Below, piece by piece: positions 8,435-16,778 of a stretch of 47,630 nucleotides of DNA. The translations under genes were made by a program, and so were the position numbers. The DNA comes from JBBDMU01 sp040905685 (GTDB lineage: Bacteria > Bacteroidota > Rhodothermia > Balneolales > Natronogracilivirgulaceae), in assembly GCA_040905685.1 (NCBI GenBank), contig JBBDRB010000029.1:1-47630 (forward strand), in the 5' to 3' direction. The notes beneath the pieces are model-generated. The model worked only from the letters and a program-made list of their open reading frames with translations. It was not told where the DNA came from and made no database searches. Numbering within the stretch: position 1 is the stretch's first letter; every line of letters begins with the position of its first letter.

Positions 8435-9184
8435 TCAAAGATAATGGCTCATTAATCCGAGCTCACCCATATTATAGACGCCGTCGGCGTATTTTGCCGC
8501 CGGACCCTGCCGTAAGCCGAAGACCTGGATCAGGTCTCTGAACCAGACAGGGAAACGGTCGGTGAACTTTAATTCCAAAACTACATTGTTCCGGAAAACA
8601 TCCACAGGATCCATCATCCCCGCCTGCAGGCGGAATTCTTTTTGAGGTTCGCTGCGCACGTGCCGGTCCATTGTGACCCGCACCGAATTCGAGCCGTTGA
8701 TCCAGGCTTCACGGGAATAGGAGACATGCACCTGGGGTACGGCACCCAGGCGGTTAAGCAACATACTGAAATGACTGATATTATGGCGCTGCTCCGGTGA
8801 TGCCTGTATATAGTCTTCCGGTCCGGGCAGATGTCCGGCAAGTATCCACCTGACGGCTTCGCGGCGTAACCCGGCCCTTTTTTTTATAATAATATTGTTT
8901 AGGCGCCGCTTTATTTCGAAAAAAACCGGACTGTCCGGTTCGCATTCATAGAACCTGATCCGCAATTTATATCTGTTCTTATCACCGTTAATCGTTGTTT
9001 TGTAGAGAATAAGGTCCGGCGAATCCAGATATAGGCTGTGAACGGAATAGGAGTTGCCGGGTTGAGCCGACCCGAATTCGTCAAGATCCAGGTAAGAGCT
9101 TAAAAAATCCCGAACCGACCGGGCCGTGTTTTCATGGATGATGTATTTATACTCGAAGCGTTGTCGTTGTAGCTTTTTGGTCAT
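8435..9184 (-). CDS. VTC-domain polyphosphate polymerase family protein
   Basis: A 249-residue protein filled by one VTC domain, the triphosphate-tunnel fold that in yeast Vtc4 makes polyphosphate from ATP. The alternating basic and acidic tunnel strands are visible: RFEYKYII (about 8-15), RYKLRIRFYE (about 72-81), FFEIKRR (about 88-94), KKRAGLRRE (about 101-109), VTMDRHVRSE and VVLELKFTDRFP near the C-terminus. No membrane segment or SPX domain is present, so membrane placement may depend on the DUF4956 partner next door. It is the first gene of the operon, about 157 bp from the divergent hemY start. Polyphosphate synthesis is inferred from family, not proven. Confidence 0.86.
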   Translation of the reverse strand: MTKKLQRQRFEYKYIIHENTARSVRDFLSSYLDLDEFGSAQPGNSYSVHSLYLDSPDLILYKTTINGDKNRYKLRIRFYECEPDSPVFFEIKRRLNNIIIKKRAGLRREAVRWILAGHLPGPEDYIQASPEQRHNISHFSMLLNRLGAVPQVHVSYSREAWINGSNSVRVTMDRHVRSEPQKEFRLQAGMMDPVDVFRNNVVLELKFTDRFPVWFRDLIQVFGLRQGPAAKYADGVYNMGELGLMSHYL

Positions 9185-9341
9185 TGCTGTATCGATGTAT
9201 TATCCTCTCTGATTAGATTAATTTAAAAATTTTAGCATGCAAAAAGCACCCAATTCACATTAGAATTAGTTAAGAACATGTTGTTTGCTTGCCCAGCCTT
9301 TACCTATATTCCGGAACGGAAATCATTTTTCACTGTCACCT
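9185..9341. promoter_or_regulatory. Divergent control region between VTC operon and hemY
   Basis: This 157-bp A/T-rich gap lies between two divergent starts and must hold promoters for both operons. It contains the palindrome-like AAATTTAAATT-type tract around 9220-9232 and GCATGC at 9235-9240. I cannot single out promoter boxes with confidence. Confidence 0.4.
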
Positions 9342-10733
9342 ATGTCAATTGCAATTATCGGGGCTGGAATAACCGGCTTAACGCTGGCTTTGGAGTTAAC
9401 CAAAAAAGGCCATGCCGTTCGGGTCTTTGAAGCTTCTTCACAGGTTGGCGGGGTCATACAAACCCATGAAGAAAAGGGATGGAAGGTAGAATGCGGACCC
9501 AATTCAATTCTCGAATCCTCCAAACGCATTACCGCCCTGGTCAGGGATCTTGATCTCAGCGCTGAAGTCACCTATACGGCCCGCGCCGCCGAAAAGCGCT
9601 ATGTAGTCCGGAAAGGAGAACCGGCACTGGTTCCCGGCTCGGCCCTGCAGTTCCTGAAAAGCAATCTGCTCTCCAATAAAAGCAAGTTTAAGATACTCAA
9701 AGAACCGTTTGTTAAACCTTTGCCTGGAGATGAAGAGGAAAACCTGGCTGACTTTATACGCCGCCGCCTGGGCGAAGAGGTACTGGATTATTTTGTATAC
9801 CCCTTTGTAGGTGGCATCTATTCCGGTGACCCGGAAAAACTTTCCGTCAAATATGCCTTTAAACGCTTCTATTCGATGGAAAAAAAGTATGGATCCATCA
9901 TTTTAGGTCAGTTCAAGGCTGCCGGGGAAAGGGCGGATCATGAGATCGCGAAAAACAAGGCCCTGTCATTTTCCTTTAAAAACGGATTGGGGACCTTGCC
10001 GGAAGCCCTACACCGCAAACTCGGCGAGGCTGTCAAAGTGAATGCAAGGGTCGTCTCTGTGGCGGGGAAAGAGGGTTCGTTTGAAGTTCTAACGGAAAGC
10101 AGCGGAATTGAAACGCGCAGCCATCACCGGGCCGTTGTTTACAGCGGACCCGCCCATAGCCTGGATAAGCTGAACTTTCGGTTGCGGGGTTCGGCTGCCA
10201 TGACGGATTTGTCAGAAATACCGTATCCACCGGTCCTCTCCGTGGCGCTGGGGTTCAGGCGGCGCCAGGTAGATCACCCCCTGGACGGATTCGGCATACT
10301 GATTCCCCAAAAAGAGGATTTCAGCATACTGGGTGTTCAATTTAATTCCACCGTTTTCCCGGACAGAACCCCAGATGCAGATCATGTATTACTGACGACG
10401 TTCGTAGGCGGGACCCGTCATCCTGAACTCACCGGCCTGTCCGATGCCCGGGTTACGGAGATCATTATGAGGGATCTTGAACTTCTTCTGGGCATAAAAG
10501 GGAATCCGGCCTTTATCAGGCACACCCGATGGGCTAACGCTATCCCCCAGTATGAGGTGGGCTATGGGAAGTTTCTGGACCTGATGGAATCGGTTGAAAA
10601 GGAAAACCCCGGTTTTTATTTCGCGGGAAATTACAGGACGGGCATTGCCGTGGGCGATTGCATCAGCAGCTCCGTCGACCTTGCCGAGCGCATAACGCAG
10701 GATTTCCCGGCAGAAATTAAAAACAGGATCTAA
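9342..10733 (+). CDS. hemY: Protoporphyrinogen oxidase, HemY type
   Basis: A FAD enzyme oxidising (copro)protoporphyrinogen IX late in heme synthesis. The dinucleotide-binding motif IAIIGAGITGLTLALELTKKG starts at residue 3 of the form chosen here (motif split: IAIIGAGITG, then LTLALELTKKG). It is followed by FEASSQVGGVIQT and by VECGPNSILES, the usual GP motif of the family. The C-terminal FAD contact is FYFAGNYRTGIAVGDCISS. I chose ATG 9342 (463 residues) because the Rossmann motif then sits at the N-terminus; an in-frame TTG at 9285 adds 19 residues with no family match. The downstream YeeZ-like gene starts 10 bp later, so the two are probably cotranscribed. Whether the substrate is proto- or coproporphyrinogen cannot be read from the sequence. 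Confidence 0.92.
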   Translation: MSIAIIGAGITGLTLALELTKKGHAVRVFEASSQVGGVIQTHEEKGWKVECGPNSILESSKRITALVRDLDLSAEVTYTARAAEKRYVVRKGEPALVPGSALQFLKSNLLSNKSKFKILKEPFVKPLPGDEEENLADFIRRRLGEEVLDYFVYPFVGGIYSGDPEKLSVKYAFKRFYSMEKKYGSIILGQFKAAGERADHEIAKNKALSFSFKNGLGTLPEALHRKLGEAVKVNARVVSVAGKEGSFEVLTESSGIETRSHHRAVVYSGPAHSLDKLNFRLRGSAAMTDLSEIPYPPVLSVALGFRRRQVDHPLDGFGILIPQKEDFSILGVQFNSTVFPDRTPDADHVLLTTFVGGTRHPELTGLSDARVTEIIMRDLELLLGIKGNPAFIRHTRWANAIPQYEVGYGKFLDLMESVEKENPGFYFAGNYRTGIAVGDCISSSVDLAERITQDFPAEIKNRI

Positions 10734-10743
10734 CGAAGTTACC

Positions 10744-11544
10744 ATGAAAGCAAGCATACTCGGGTGCGGCTGGCTGGGTTTCCCCCTGGCTGAGCGCCTT
10801 GTCCAGGAAGGCTGGATGGTACAGGGTTCCACCACGACAAAGGATAAAGCGGCCCTGCTTGAAACGGCCGGCATTACCCCATTTCTGATCAGCCTGACCC
10901 CGGAGCTATCGGGCGATGATATTCGCGATTTTCTGCGATCGGAGGTTTTGATTATCAATATCCCGCCGGGCCGGAGAAAAGAGAATGTCCGTGAATTCCA
11001 TGTCGCACAGATCCGGAACCTGATTGCCCATATTGAAAGATCGCCGGTGCAGTTTGTGGTATATGTAAGTTCCACATCGGTGTATCCCGATACGGATGGC
11101 GTGGTTGTCGAAGAAGATGCCGGCCACCCCAAACGCCCCTCCGGAAGGGCCTTGCTGGAGGTCGAGCAATTGCTCATGACCCATGCTCATTTTGAGTCCA
11201 CCGTGCTTCGGTTTGGCGGATTATATGGGCCCGGACGGCCACTGGGACGCTTCCTGGCCGGGAAGAAAAATCTTGATAACGGTGAGGCCAGGGTGAATTT
11301 GATCCATCAGGAAGATTGCATAAATATTATCCTGGAAATTATCAGCCAAAACATACGCGGAGAGATATTCAACGCCTGCGCCGATCAGCACCCCCGGCGC
11401 AGGGAGATGTATCCGGCGGCGGCCGCCCGCTTAGGACTGCAGCCTCCCCATTTTACGGAGGACGGAGGCAAGGCCGGTAAAATGGTAAACAGCGATAAAC
11501 TGAAGGACAAACTGGGTTACCGGTTTAAGCACCAACCCGGATGA
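10744..11544 (+). CDS. YeeZ-like NAD(P)-dependent epimerase/dehydratase (SDR)
   Basis: A 266-residue extended short-chain dehydrogenase-like protein. The nucleotide-binding motif lies at the very N-terminus (SILGCGWLGFPLAERL, residues 4-19). IINIPPGRR is at about 74-82, the serine-containing VYVSSTSVYPDTD is at about 101-113, and the segment LRFGGLYGPGRPLGRFL is at about 156-172. This set fits the YeeZ group, whose substrate is not established. There is no clear YxxxK catalytic pair in the standard place, so dehydrogenase activity is uncertain. It follows hemY by 10 bp and converges on xylA with a 4-bp gap. Confidence 0.82.
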   Translation: MKASILGCGWLGFPLAERLVQEGWMVQGSTTTKDKAALLETAGITPFLISLTPELSGDDIRDFLRSEVLIINIPPGRRKENVREFHVAQIRNLIAHIERSPVQFVVYVSSTSVYPDTDGVVVEEDAGHPKRPSGRALLEVEQLLMTHAHFESTVLRFGGLYGPGRPLGRFLAGKKNLDNGEARVNLIHQEDCINIILEIISQNIRGEIFNACADQHPRRREMYPAAAARLGLQPPHFTEDGGKAGKMVNSDKLKDKLGYRFKHQPG

Positions 11545-11548
11545 ACGT

Positions 11549-12877
11549 TCAGATGTAACGGTTGATAATGTTTTCGTACATTTCCTGCTTTCCGCTGATC
11601 TGTTTGGGTGACCCGTTTTTAATAGCCATATCCCGCAGATCTTCCAGTATCAGCTTGCCTTGTTCGAACGCCCTTCCGTCCGGAGAATCGTAAGAAGCAT
11701 ACCGCTCATCGCGGAGTTGGCGGTAGGGCGACTCCGTCAGGACCTTGTCGGCGACGATGAGCCCTCTGCCAAAAGCATCCATGCCTCCAATATGAGCATG
11801 GAACATATCATCCAAGTCTGTGGAGTTCCTGCGCAGCTTCGCATCGAAATTGACACCTCCGGCCCTGAGGCCGCCTTCTTCGAGGATCACCAGCATGGCT
11901 TCGGTAATTTCATACAGGTTGATGGGAAACTGATCGGTATCCCATCCGTTTTGGTAGTCTCCCCGGTTGGCATCTATGCTGCCCAGTAAACCGGCATCGG
12001 CGGCCACCTGCAGCTCATGCTGGAAGGTGTGGCTGGCCAGCGTTGCATGGTTTACCTCAATATTAAGCATAAAATCTTTGTCCAGGCCGTAATGACGCAG
12101 GAAACCAACCACGGTGGCCGCATCAAAATCATATTGGTGTTTTGTAGGCTCCATCGGTTTAGGCTCTACGAAAAAGGTGCCCTTAAACCCATTCTTCCTG
12201 GCATAATCTTTGGCGGTATGCAGAAAACGAGCCAAATGGTCTATTTCCCGTTTCATTTTGGTATTGAGCAAAGACATATATCCTTCACGGCCGCCCCAGA
12301 ATGTATAGTTTTCCCCGCCCAGGGCTATGGTAGCATCGAGGGCCCTTTTTACCTGGGCTCCGGCATGGCTGAGCACGTTGAAATCCGGATTGGTAGCCGA
12401 ACCGTTCATGTAGCGCGGATGCGAGAACAGGTTGGCCGTCCCCCATAAGAGTTTGATCCCGGATGCTTTTTGCTTGGCGGAAGCATAATCTACCATGGTC
12501 TGCATCCTCTTTTCCGTTTCCGGGATGCTGCCGGCTTCATCGACCACGTCCACATCGTGAAAACAATAATACGGCACTCCCAGCTTGGTCATGAATTCAA
12601 AAGCCGCGTCCATCTTGTCTTTGGCAGCCTGCAGGGGATCATCGCTGACCGACCATGGAAACGCTCTTGGTCCCCGGCCGAAAGGGTCATTTCCGGTATC
12701 GCAAAATGTATGCCAGTAAGCGACAGCAAAACGCAGGTGCTCTTTCATCGTTTTCCCCGCGATCACCTTTTGCTCATCATAATATCTAAAGGCCAAAGGG
12801 TTATCCGAGCCAGGACCTTCAAAGGGGATTTGGCCAATATTTTTGAAAAATTCCGTATTCCCTGTAACGACACTCAT
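11549..12877 (-). CDS. xylA: Xylose isomerase, class II
   Basis: Converts D-xylose to D-xylulose in the cytosol. The 442 residues match the long class II form. Recognised blocks are the N-terminal HLRFAVAYWHTFC, YYCFHDVD (active-site His and Asp, about 99-106), FWGGREGY (about 188-195), FFVEPKPMEPTKHQYDFD (metal-binding Glu, about 231-248), LNIEVNHATLASHTF (second metal Glu and His, about 267-281) and GSIDANRGDYQNGWDTDQFP (about 296-315). It lies 13 bp downstream of xylB on the same strand, so the order is xylB-xylA in one operon. No xylose transporter or XylR-type regulator is in the window. Confidence 0.96.
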   Translation of the reverse strand: MSVVTGNTEFFKNIGQIPFEGPGSDNPLAFRYYDEQKVIAGKTMKEHLRFAVAYWHTFCDTGNDPFGRGPRAFPWSVSDDPLQAAKDKMDAAFEFMTKLGVPYYCFHDVDVVDEAGSIPETEKRMQTMVDYASAKQKASGIKLLWGTANLFSHPRYMNGSATNPDFNVLSHAGAQVKRALDATIALGGENYTFWGGREGYMSLLNTKMKREIDHLARFLHTAKDYARKNGFKGTFFVEPKPMEPTKHQYDFDAATVVGFLRHYGLDKDFMLNIEVNHATLASHTFQHELQVAADAGLLGSIDANRGDYQNGWDTDQFPINLYEITEAMLVILEEGGLRAGGVNFDAKLRRNSTDLDDMFHAHIGGMDAFGRGLIVADKVLTESPYRQLRDERYASYDSPDGRAFEQGKLILEDLRDMAIKNGSPKQISGKQEMYENIINRYI

Positions 12878-12890
12878 GGTATATAAATCA

Positions 12891-14387
12891 TTAATGTTGG
12901 TTTAAAATTACTTCCAGCTGGTCTTTCCAGCATCCGTAACTTTCCTGGTATAAAGAGGAAAGGTTTTTTTCGGGCTGCTGTTGTCCCAGATCTTCCAGGC
13001 CGGTAAAGGCCTCCTTCAGGGAGGCATACAACCCCCCGCCCACGGCCGCGCCCCGGGCTGCCCCTGCCGCCCCGTCGGTATCGTAAAGCCTGAGTTCGGC
13101 ACCGGTGGTGTTCACAAAAGCCTCACGAAAAACCGGACTCAGAAACATATTTGCCTTACCCGCTTTTATGGTTTCAAGCCGTATTCCCATTTCCTGCATG
13201 ATCTCCATGCCATAGGCCAGGGCATAGACTATGCCCTCCTGTCCGGCCCGGCAAAGATGCCTTTGATCATGCCGGTTAAAAGAAATGCCCTGTATGGCCG
13301 CGCCGGTATCCCTATTGCCAAGGCTTCGTTCTGCCCCATTGCCAAAAGGAAACACCATGACGCCTTCCGAACCGGGTTTGACCTGAGCGGCCATGTCATT
13401 CATGGCATGGTAGTCCATTTGTCCATTGGAGAACATATTCTTGCGCATCCAGCTATTCAGAATGCCCGTTCCGTTTATGCAAAGAAGAACCCCGTAACGT
13501 GGCTTTTCAGGGGTATGGTTGACATGGACGAAGGCGTTGACCCGGGAGGCCGGATCGTAGGCCGGCTCGTCGAGGATACCGTAGACAACTCCGCTGGTAC
13601 CGGCGGTTGTAGCCACTTCTCCCGGCTCCAGTACATTAAGCGAAAAGGCATTATTGGGCTGATCGCCTGCCCGGTAGGCAATGGGCGTGCCGGCCGGAAT
13701 ACCCAGCTCTGCGGAAGCGTCTTTGCTAATCCTGGCCTGTTCGGAAAACGTGCCTTTTAGGTCAGCAATCAGTGAGGGATCAATTTCCCAGTGATCCAGC
13801 AGATCATGGGCAAGGGTATTTTGCCTGAAGTTCCACAGGATACCTTCCGAGAGCCCGGAAACCGTGGTAGTAATCTCTCCGGAAAGCATCATGGCTATAT
13901 AATCGCCGGGCAGCATGATCTTATCGGCTTTATGAAAGAGTTCCGGCTCGTTTTCCTGAACCCAGCGAAGTTTTGCCGCCGTGAAGTTGCCCGGAGAATT
14001 TAAAAAGTTCTCCAGACAAAACGGTTCGCCAAGCGCTTTGCAGGCTTTGTTGCCAATTTCAACCGCCCTGCTGTCGCACCAGATGATAGACGGTCTCAGA
14101 ACCTGCTTATCTTTACCGACCATGACCAGCCCGTGCATCTGGTAGGTGATGCCGACGGCCTTAACCTGCCTGAAGGCCGAAGGGTGATCATACTGCAATT
14201 GCCTTGTAACCGCTTTTATATTGTCCCACCAATCGACCGGTTCCTGCTCGGCCCAGCCTGGCTGAGGGGCGGCTATAGCCATTTCAGTTTCGGGATAGGT
14301 GGCGCTGCCGGTGATCTTTCCACTTTCAATATCCAGAAGCGCAGCTTTTATCGATGAGCTGCCTACATCAAAACCAATGGTATACAT
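12891..14387 (-). CDS. xylB: Xylulokinase (FGGY family)
   Basis: Phosphorylates D-xylulose with ATP, giving xylulose 5-phosphate for the pentose phosphate pathway. The first FGGY phosphate-binding motif is at the N-terminus (YTIGFDVGSSSIKAALLD). Further blocks are WAEQEPVDWWDN, YQMHGLVMV, IIWCDSRA, MLPGDYIAMML, YRAGDQPNNAFSLNV and TTAGTSGVVYG. I chose ATG 14387 (498 residues) because the kinase motif then starts at residue 2; a start at 14426 would add 13 residues without family support. Together with xylA 13 bp downstream it forms a complete xylose-to-xylulose-5-phosphate route. Confidence 0.95.
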   Translation of the reverse strand: MYTIGFDVGSSSIKAALLDIESGKITGSATYPETEMAIAAPQPGWAEQEPVDWWDNIKAVTRQLQYDHPSAFRQVKAVGITYQMHGLVMVGKDKQVLRPSIIWCDSRAVEIGNKACKALGEPFCLENFLNSPGNFTAAKLRWVQENEPELFHKADKIMLPGDYIAMMLSGEITTTVSGLSEGILWNFRQNTLAHDLLDHWEIDPSLIADLKGTFSEQARISKDASAELGIPAGTPIAYRAGDQPNNAFSLNVLEPGEVATTAGTSGVVYGILDEPAYDPASRVNAFVHVNHTPEKPRYGVLLCINGTGILNSWMRKNMFSNGQMDYHAMNDMAAQVKPGSEGVMVFPFGNGAERSLGNRDTGAAIQGISFNRHDQRHLCRAGQEGIVYALAYGMEIMQEMGIRLETIKAGKANMFLSPVFREAFVNTTGAELRLYDTDGAAGAARGAAVGGGLYASLKEAFTGLEDLGQQQPEKNLSSLYQESYGCWKDQLEVILNQH

Positions 14388-14511
14388 AAACCGGCAGAAA
14401 AATAGGGTACATAAATGGTCGACCAATGGTTAAGGTACAAAATTTACTTATATAATTGCGGGTTAAGCAACAATTAAAGATAAGTATGTAACCCTTTGTT
14501 TTTTTTTATAG

Positions 14512-16029
14512 TTATGCTTTTGCACCCTTGTACTCGCGATAAACTCTGCGAACAGGGTCCTTTATGCCAATGATGTTTAAAAAATCGATCAGCCGGGCTG
14601 TTGTTTTGGCTTTTAGTGTCGAGGGCGGGTTTATGGGCTGCCTCAGCACGTCCGGCCAGAGCACTTCCCACATATTTTTGTACAGCAGGTAATCGGGGTC
14701 ACAGCGGTATAGGGCCGAAACGCCGAGCATCGCCTCAATCAAACCTCTGTGGCTGTATGGAGTGAAGGTTTCCTGGACGATGTCCCATTCAAGCTGATAC
14801 TGAGCCTGCCAGCTACCCATTCTGTGTTCCCAGTAAAACAGGTCCAGAATATCAATATTAAGGTCCCCTATGGCTGAAGCGGTCTTTGTAAACCAGGTCG
14901 AAAACTGCTTGTGCACAAAAGGCAGCTGTTCCCAGCCTTCCCTGGTTTCAACAAGTTGCTCAGCCGATACAATGGGTTCATGCCGGCCTGATTTATAGTA
15001 AAAGCACCGGCATATTTCAGATCCGTTGCCCTTGACGCAAACACGGTCTGAGGGATAGGTTTCCACCATGCCCCAGGCCATTTTCTCCCAGCTTTCATGT
15101 GGCTGGTAGTTTTTTCGGTATACCCGGGAGAAATCCGGATCGGCATTTTTCCGGCAATCGATAAGGTGATGTTTAAAACCCAGGGACCGTAACAATTTTA
15201 CGGGTATTTTGATATCGCTTGACGACGTCTTTAGCCTTCCATACTGCAGGGTATAGAAATAGATGTCATGTGCGATATCCCTGCAGGCCGCAAGCAGCAG
15301 CCTGGAATCCCAGCCGGACGTGAGAGGCAGGGCCAGGGGAAACCTTTCATTTCCGGCCTCTATTATCTTTTTCAACAAATCAGCCGCTTCCTGTACGCCC
15401 TGATGTAGGGATTTGCCCTGCAGCTTTCTGACCGGCCAGTAACGTACCTGTTCAAGGCTGGAAACCTGCAAGCGGTGGTTGGGTATCAAATGATAAATAT
15501 CCTCATACAGCGAATATCCCGAAGGCAACCAGGGCTCGGCGCGCCTGGCATACCCGGACACTTTGAATTCATAATAGCGATGGCTTTTCCGGATAGGCAT
15601 GACACACTCGAATAGGGTCGGCTGCGATCCGAAATGCGCCTGCCCCCTGTAGCGGGTATAGAATACGCTCCGGAGTCCACAGGGATCGTGAAATATGAAA
15701 TGATCACCCCGGATGTTTAGGATCAGGACAAACCGTCCGGCGATGGGATGCAACAAGTCTGCCACATCGTCCACCGACCCTGACCGGTAAAGGAGGTCAT
15801 TCAACAGGTCAGCATTCGTCCGTTTCGGATTTCCCGGATCAATCATATATCCAATCAGGGTCGCCTGCCTGATGCATTTAGCGGAAGTCACAGTGGTAAG
15901 CCCGGTATCGGGGTGGGCATAGACATTAAAATTTCCATGTGCGGCCCTATTCCAATGGTCTAATGAGGGGCAGTTCAGGGGCGTCATTAAAAACTGCCGC
16001 CGGAACAACAGGTTTGATGCATTCATCAT
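14512..16029 (-). CDS. Asparagine-synthetase-like protein lacking the N-terminal Cys
   Basis: A 505-residue protein with the two-part layout of asparagine synthetase B. The N-terminal half (to about 200) resembles a class II glutamine amidotransferase fold (LHPIAGRFVLI, FHDPCGLRSVFYT, LPSGYSLYEDIYHLIPNHRL). The C-terminal half has a PP-loop ATP pyrophosphatase motif (LPLTSGWDSRLLLA, about 233-246). The catalytic Cys that must follow the initiator Met in the amidotransferase is absent: the chain begins MMNASNLLFRRQ. Glutamine use is therefore unlikely, though adenylation could remain. Similar proteins occur in surface-glycan and natural-product loci, but no such genes flank this one. The A/T-rich upstream region sets it apart from its neighbours. 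The substrate is unknown. Confidence 0.75.
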   Translation of the reverse strand: MMNASNLLFRRQFLMTPLNCPSLDHWNRAAHGNFNVYAHPDTGLTTVTSAKCIRQATLIGYMIDPGNPKRTNADLLNDLLYRSGSVDDVADLLHPIAGRFVLILNIRGDHFIFHDPCGLRSVFYTRYRGQAHFGSQPTLFECVMPIRKSHRYYEFKVSGYARRAEPWLPSGYSLYEDIYHLIPNHRLQVSSLEQVRYWPVRKLQGKSLHQGVQEAADLLKKIIEAGNERFPLALPLTSGWDSRLLLAACRDIAHDIYFYTLQYGRLKTSSSDIKIPVKLLRSLGFKHHLIDCRKNADPDFSRVYRKNYQPHESWEKMAWGMVETYPSDRVCVKGNGSEICRCFYYKSGRHEPIVSAEQLVETREGWEQLPFVHKQFSTWFTKTASAIGDLNIDILDLFYWEHRMGSWQAQYQLEWDIVQETFTPYSHRGLIEAMLGVSALYRCDPDYLLYKNMWEVLWPDVLRQPINPPSTLKAKTTARLIDFLNIIGIKDPVRRVYREYKGAKA

Positions 16030-16263
16030 GTCTCTTTGATTATTATAATTAGTGTATTTTATAAGTTTTTAAATAATAATTATAAGAAAGTAAGATTATA
16101 ATAAACAGTTACTTACATAACTCAATGAAACGGAAGCGGACCATGGTTAGTATAACGGTGCCTGGGCAACAGGCCCCTAAAATGGTAAGGTAAATATCCA
16201 GTATACTATCAAAGTCATGTTATCAGATAATTTGGCCATCCCTTTCCACTTAAAAAGAGACAA
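16030..16263. other. A/T-rich intergenic region
   Basis: This divergent gap between the asparagine-synthetase-like gene and the Gfo/Idh/MocA remnant is strongly A/T-rich from 16030 to 16130. It contains inverted TTATAATT/AATTATAA copies about 30 bp apart and a small GCCTG/CAGGC hairpin near 16159-16173. Promoters are expected here but not resolved. Confidence 0.4.
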
Positions 16264-16755
16264 ATGAAAAATATCAAATTGGGTATTGCCGGCACCGGAA
16301 TGATTGCCAGGGTGATTGCACACGCCCGTCAATACTTCATTCTTTTTCCCTTTTCCGGAAGGGGATAACATCCGGTTCAATAAGGAACTTGAGCCGGGTG
16401 GTCCGATTGCCGACCTTGCCTGGTATTCTGTGCGGGCCGCAGTCGAATACATGCCCGGTGCACAGTGGATCACCCTTCAGGTGGTCTACACCAAAAAGAT
16501 GATCAGACGGGGGTGACCATGTACGGAGCCGGACTTATCCGCTTTAAAGGCAACCACCTTGGCAAAAACGGCCTCATCCAGGTCGATGACTATACACTGG
16601 ATTGGGAGCAGGGGTTTCCGTTTGAAAAACCCGGAGGGGAAGTTGGATTCACGCTGCGGCAGGGTTTAGCCACTTCTTCGGAATTTAAATGGATTAAAAC
16701 CCGGCCTGCATGTTCAGGATCCGGGCGGGCTTTTAATAATTTTTTTGTAGTTTAG
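16264..16755 (+). pseudogene. Gfo/Idh/MocA family oxidoreductase remnant
   Basis: A broken sugar-dehydrogenase-type gene. ATG 16264 opens with a normal Rossmann start, KNIKLGIAGTGMIARVIA. It then jumps, with a frame change near 16315, to the family's central segment (FFPFPEGDNIRFNKELEPGG, then WYSVRAAVEYMP). Roughly 120 residues that should lie between are missing. A second frame change near 16495 leads to DDQTGVTMYGAGLIRF and FPFEKPGGEVGF. The rest of the C-terminal domain is eroded, ending at a stop at 16753-16755. So one internal deletion and at least two frameshifts are visible. It stands directly before an intact Gfo/Idh/MocA gene of a different, Tat-exported subgroup. Confidence 0.8.
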
Positions 16756-16778
16756 GAAAATCAAATTTTTTAACATAA

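Noticed and set aside
12981..13760. 259-codon plus-strand frame antisense to xylB
   Set aside because: A shadow of a well-conserved kinase gene; composition is that of an antisense frame.
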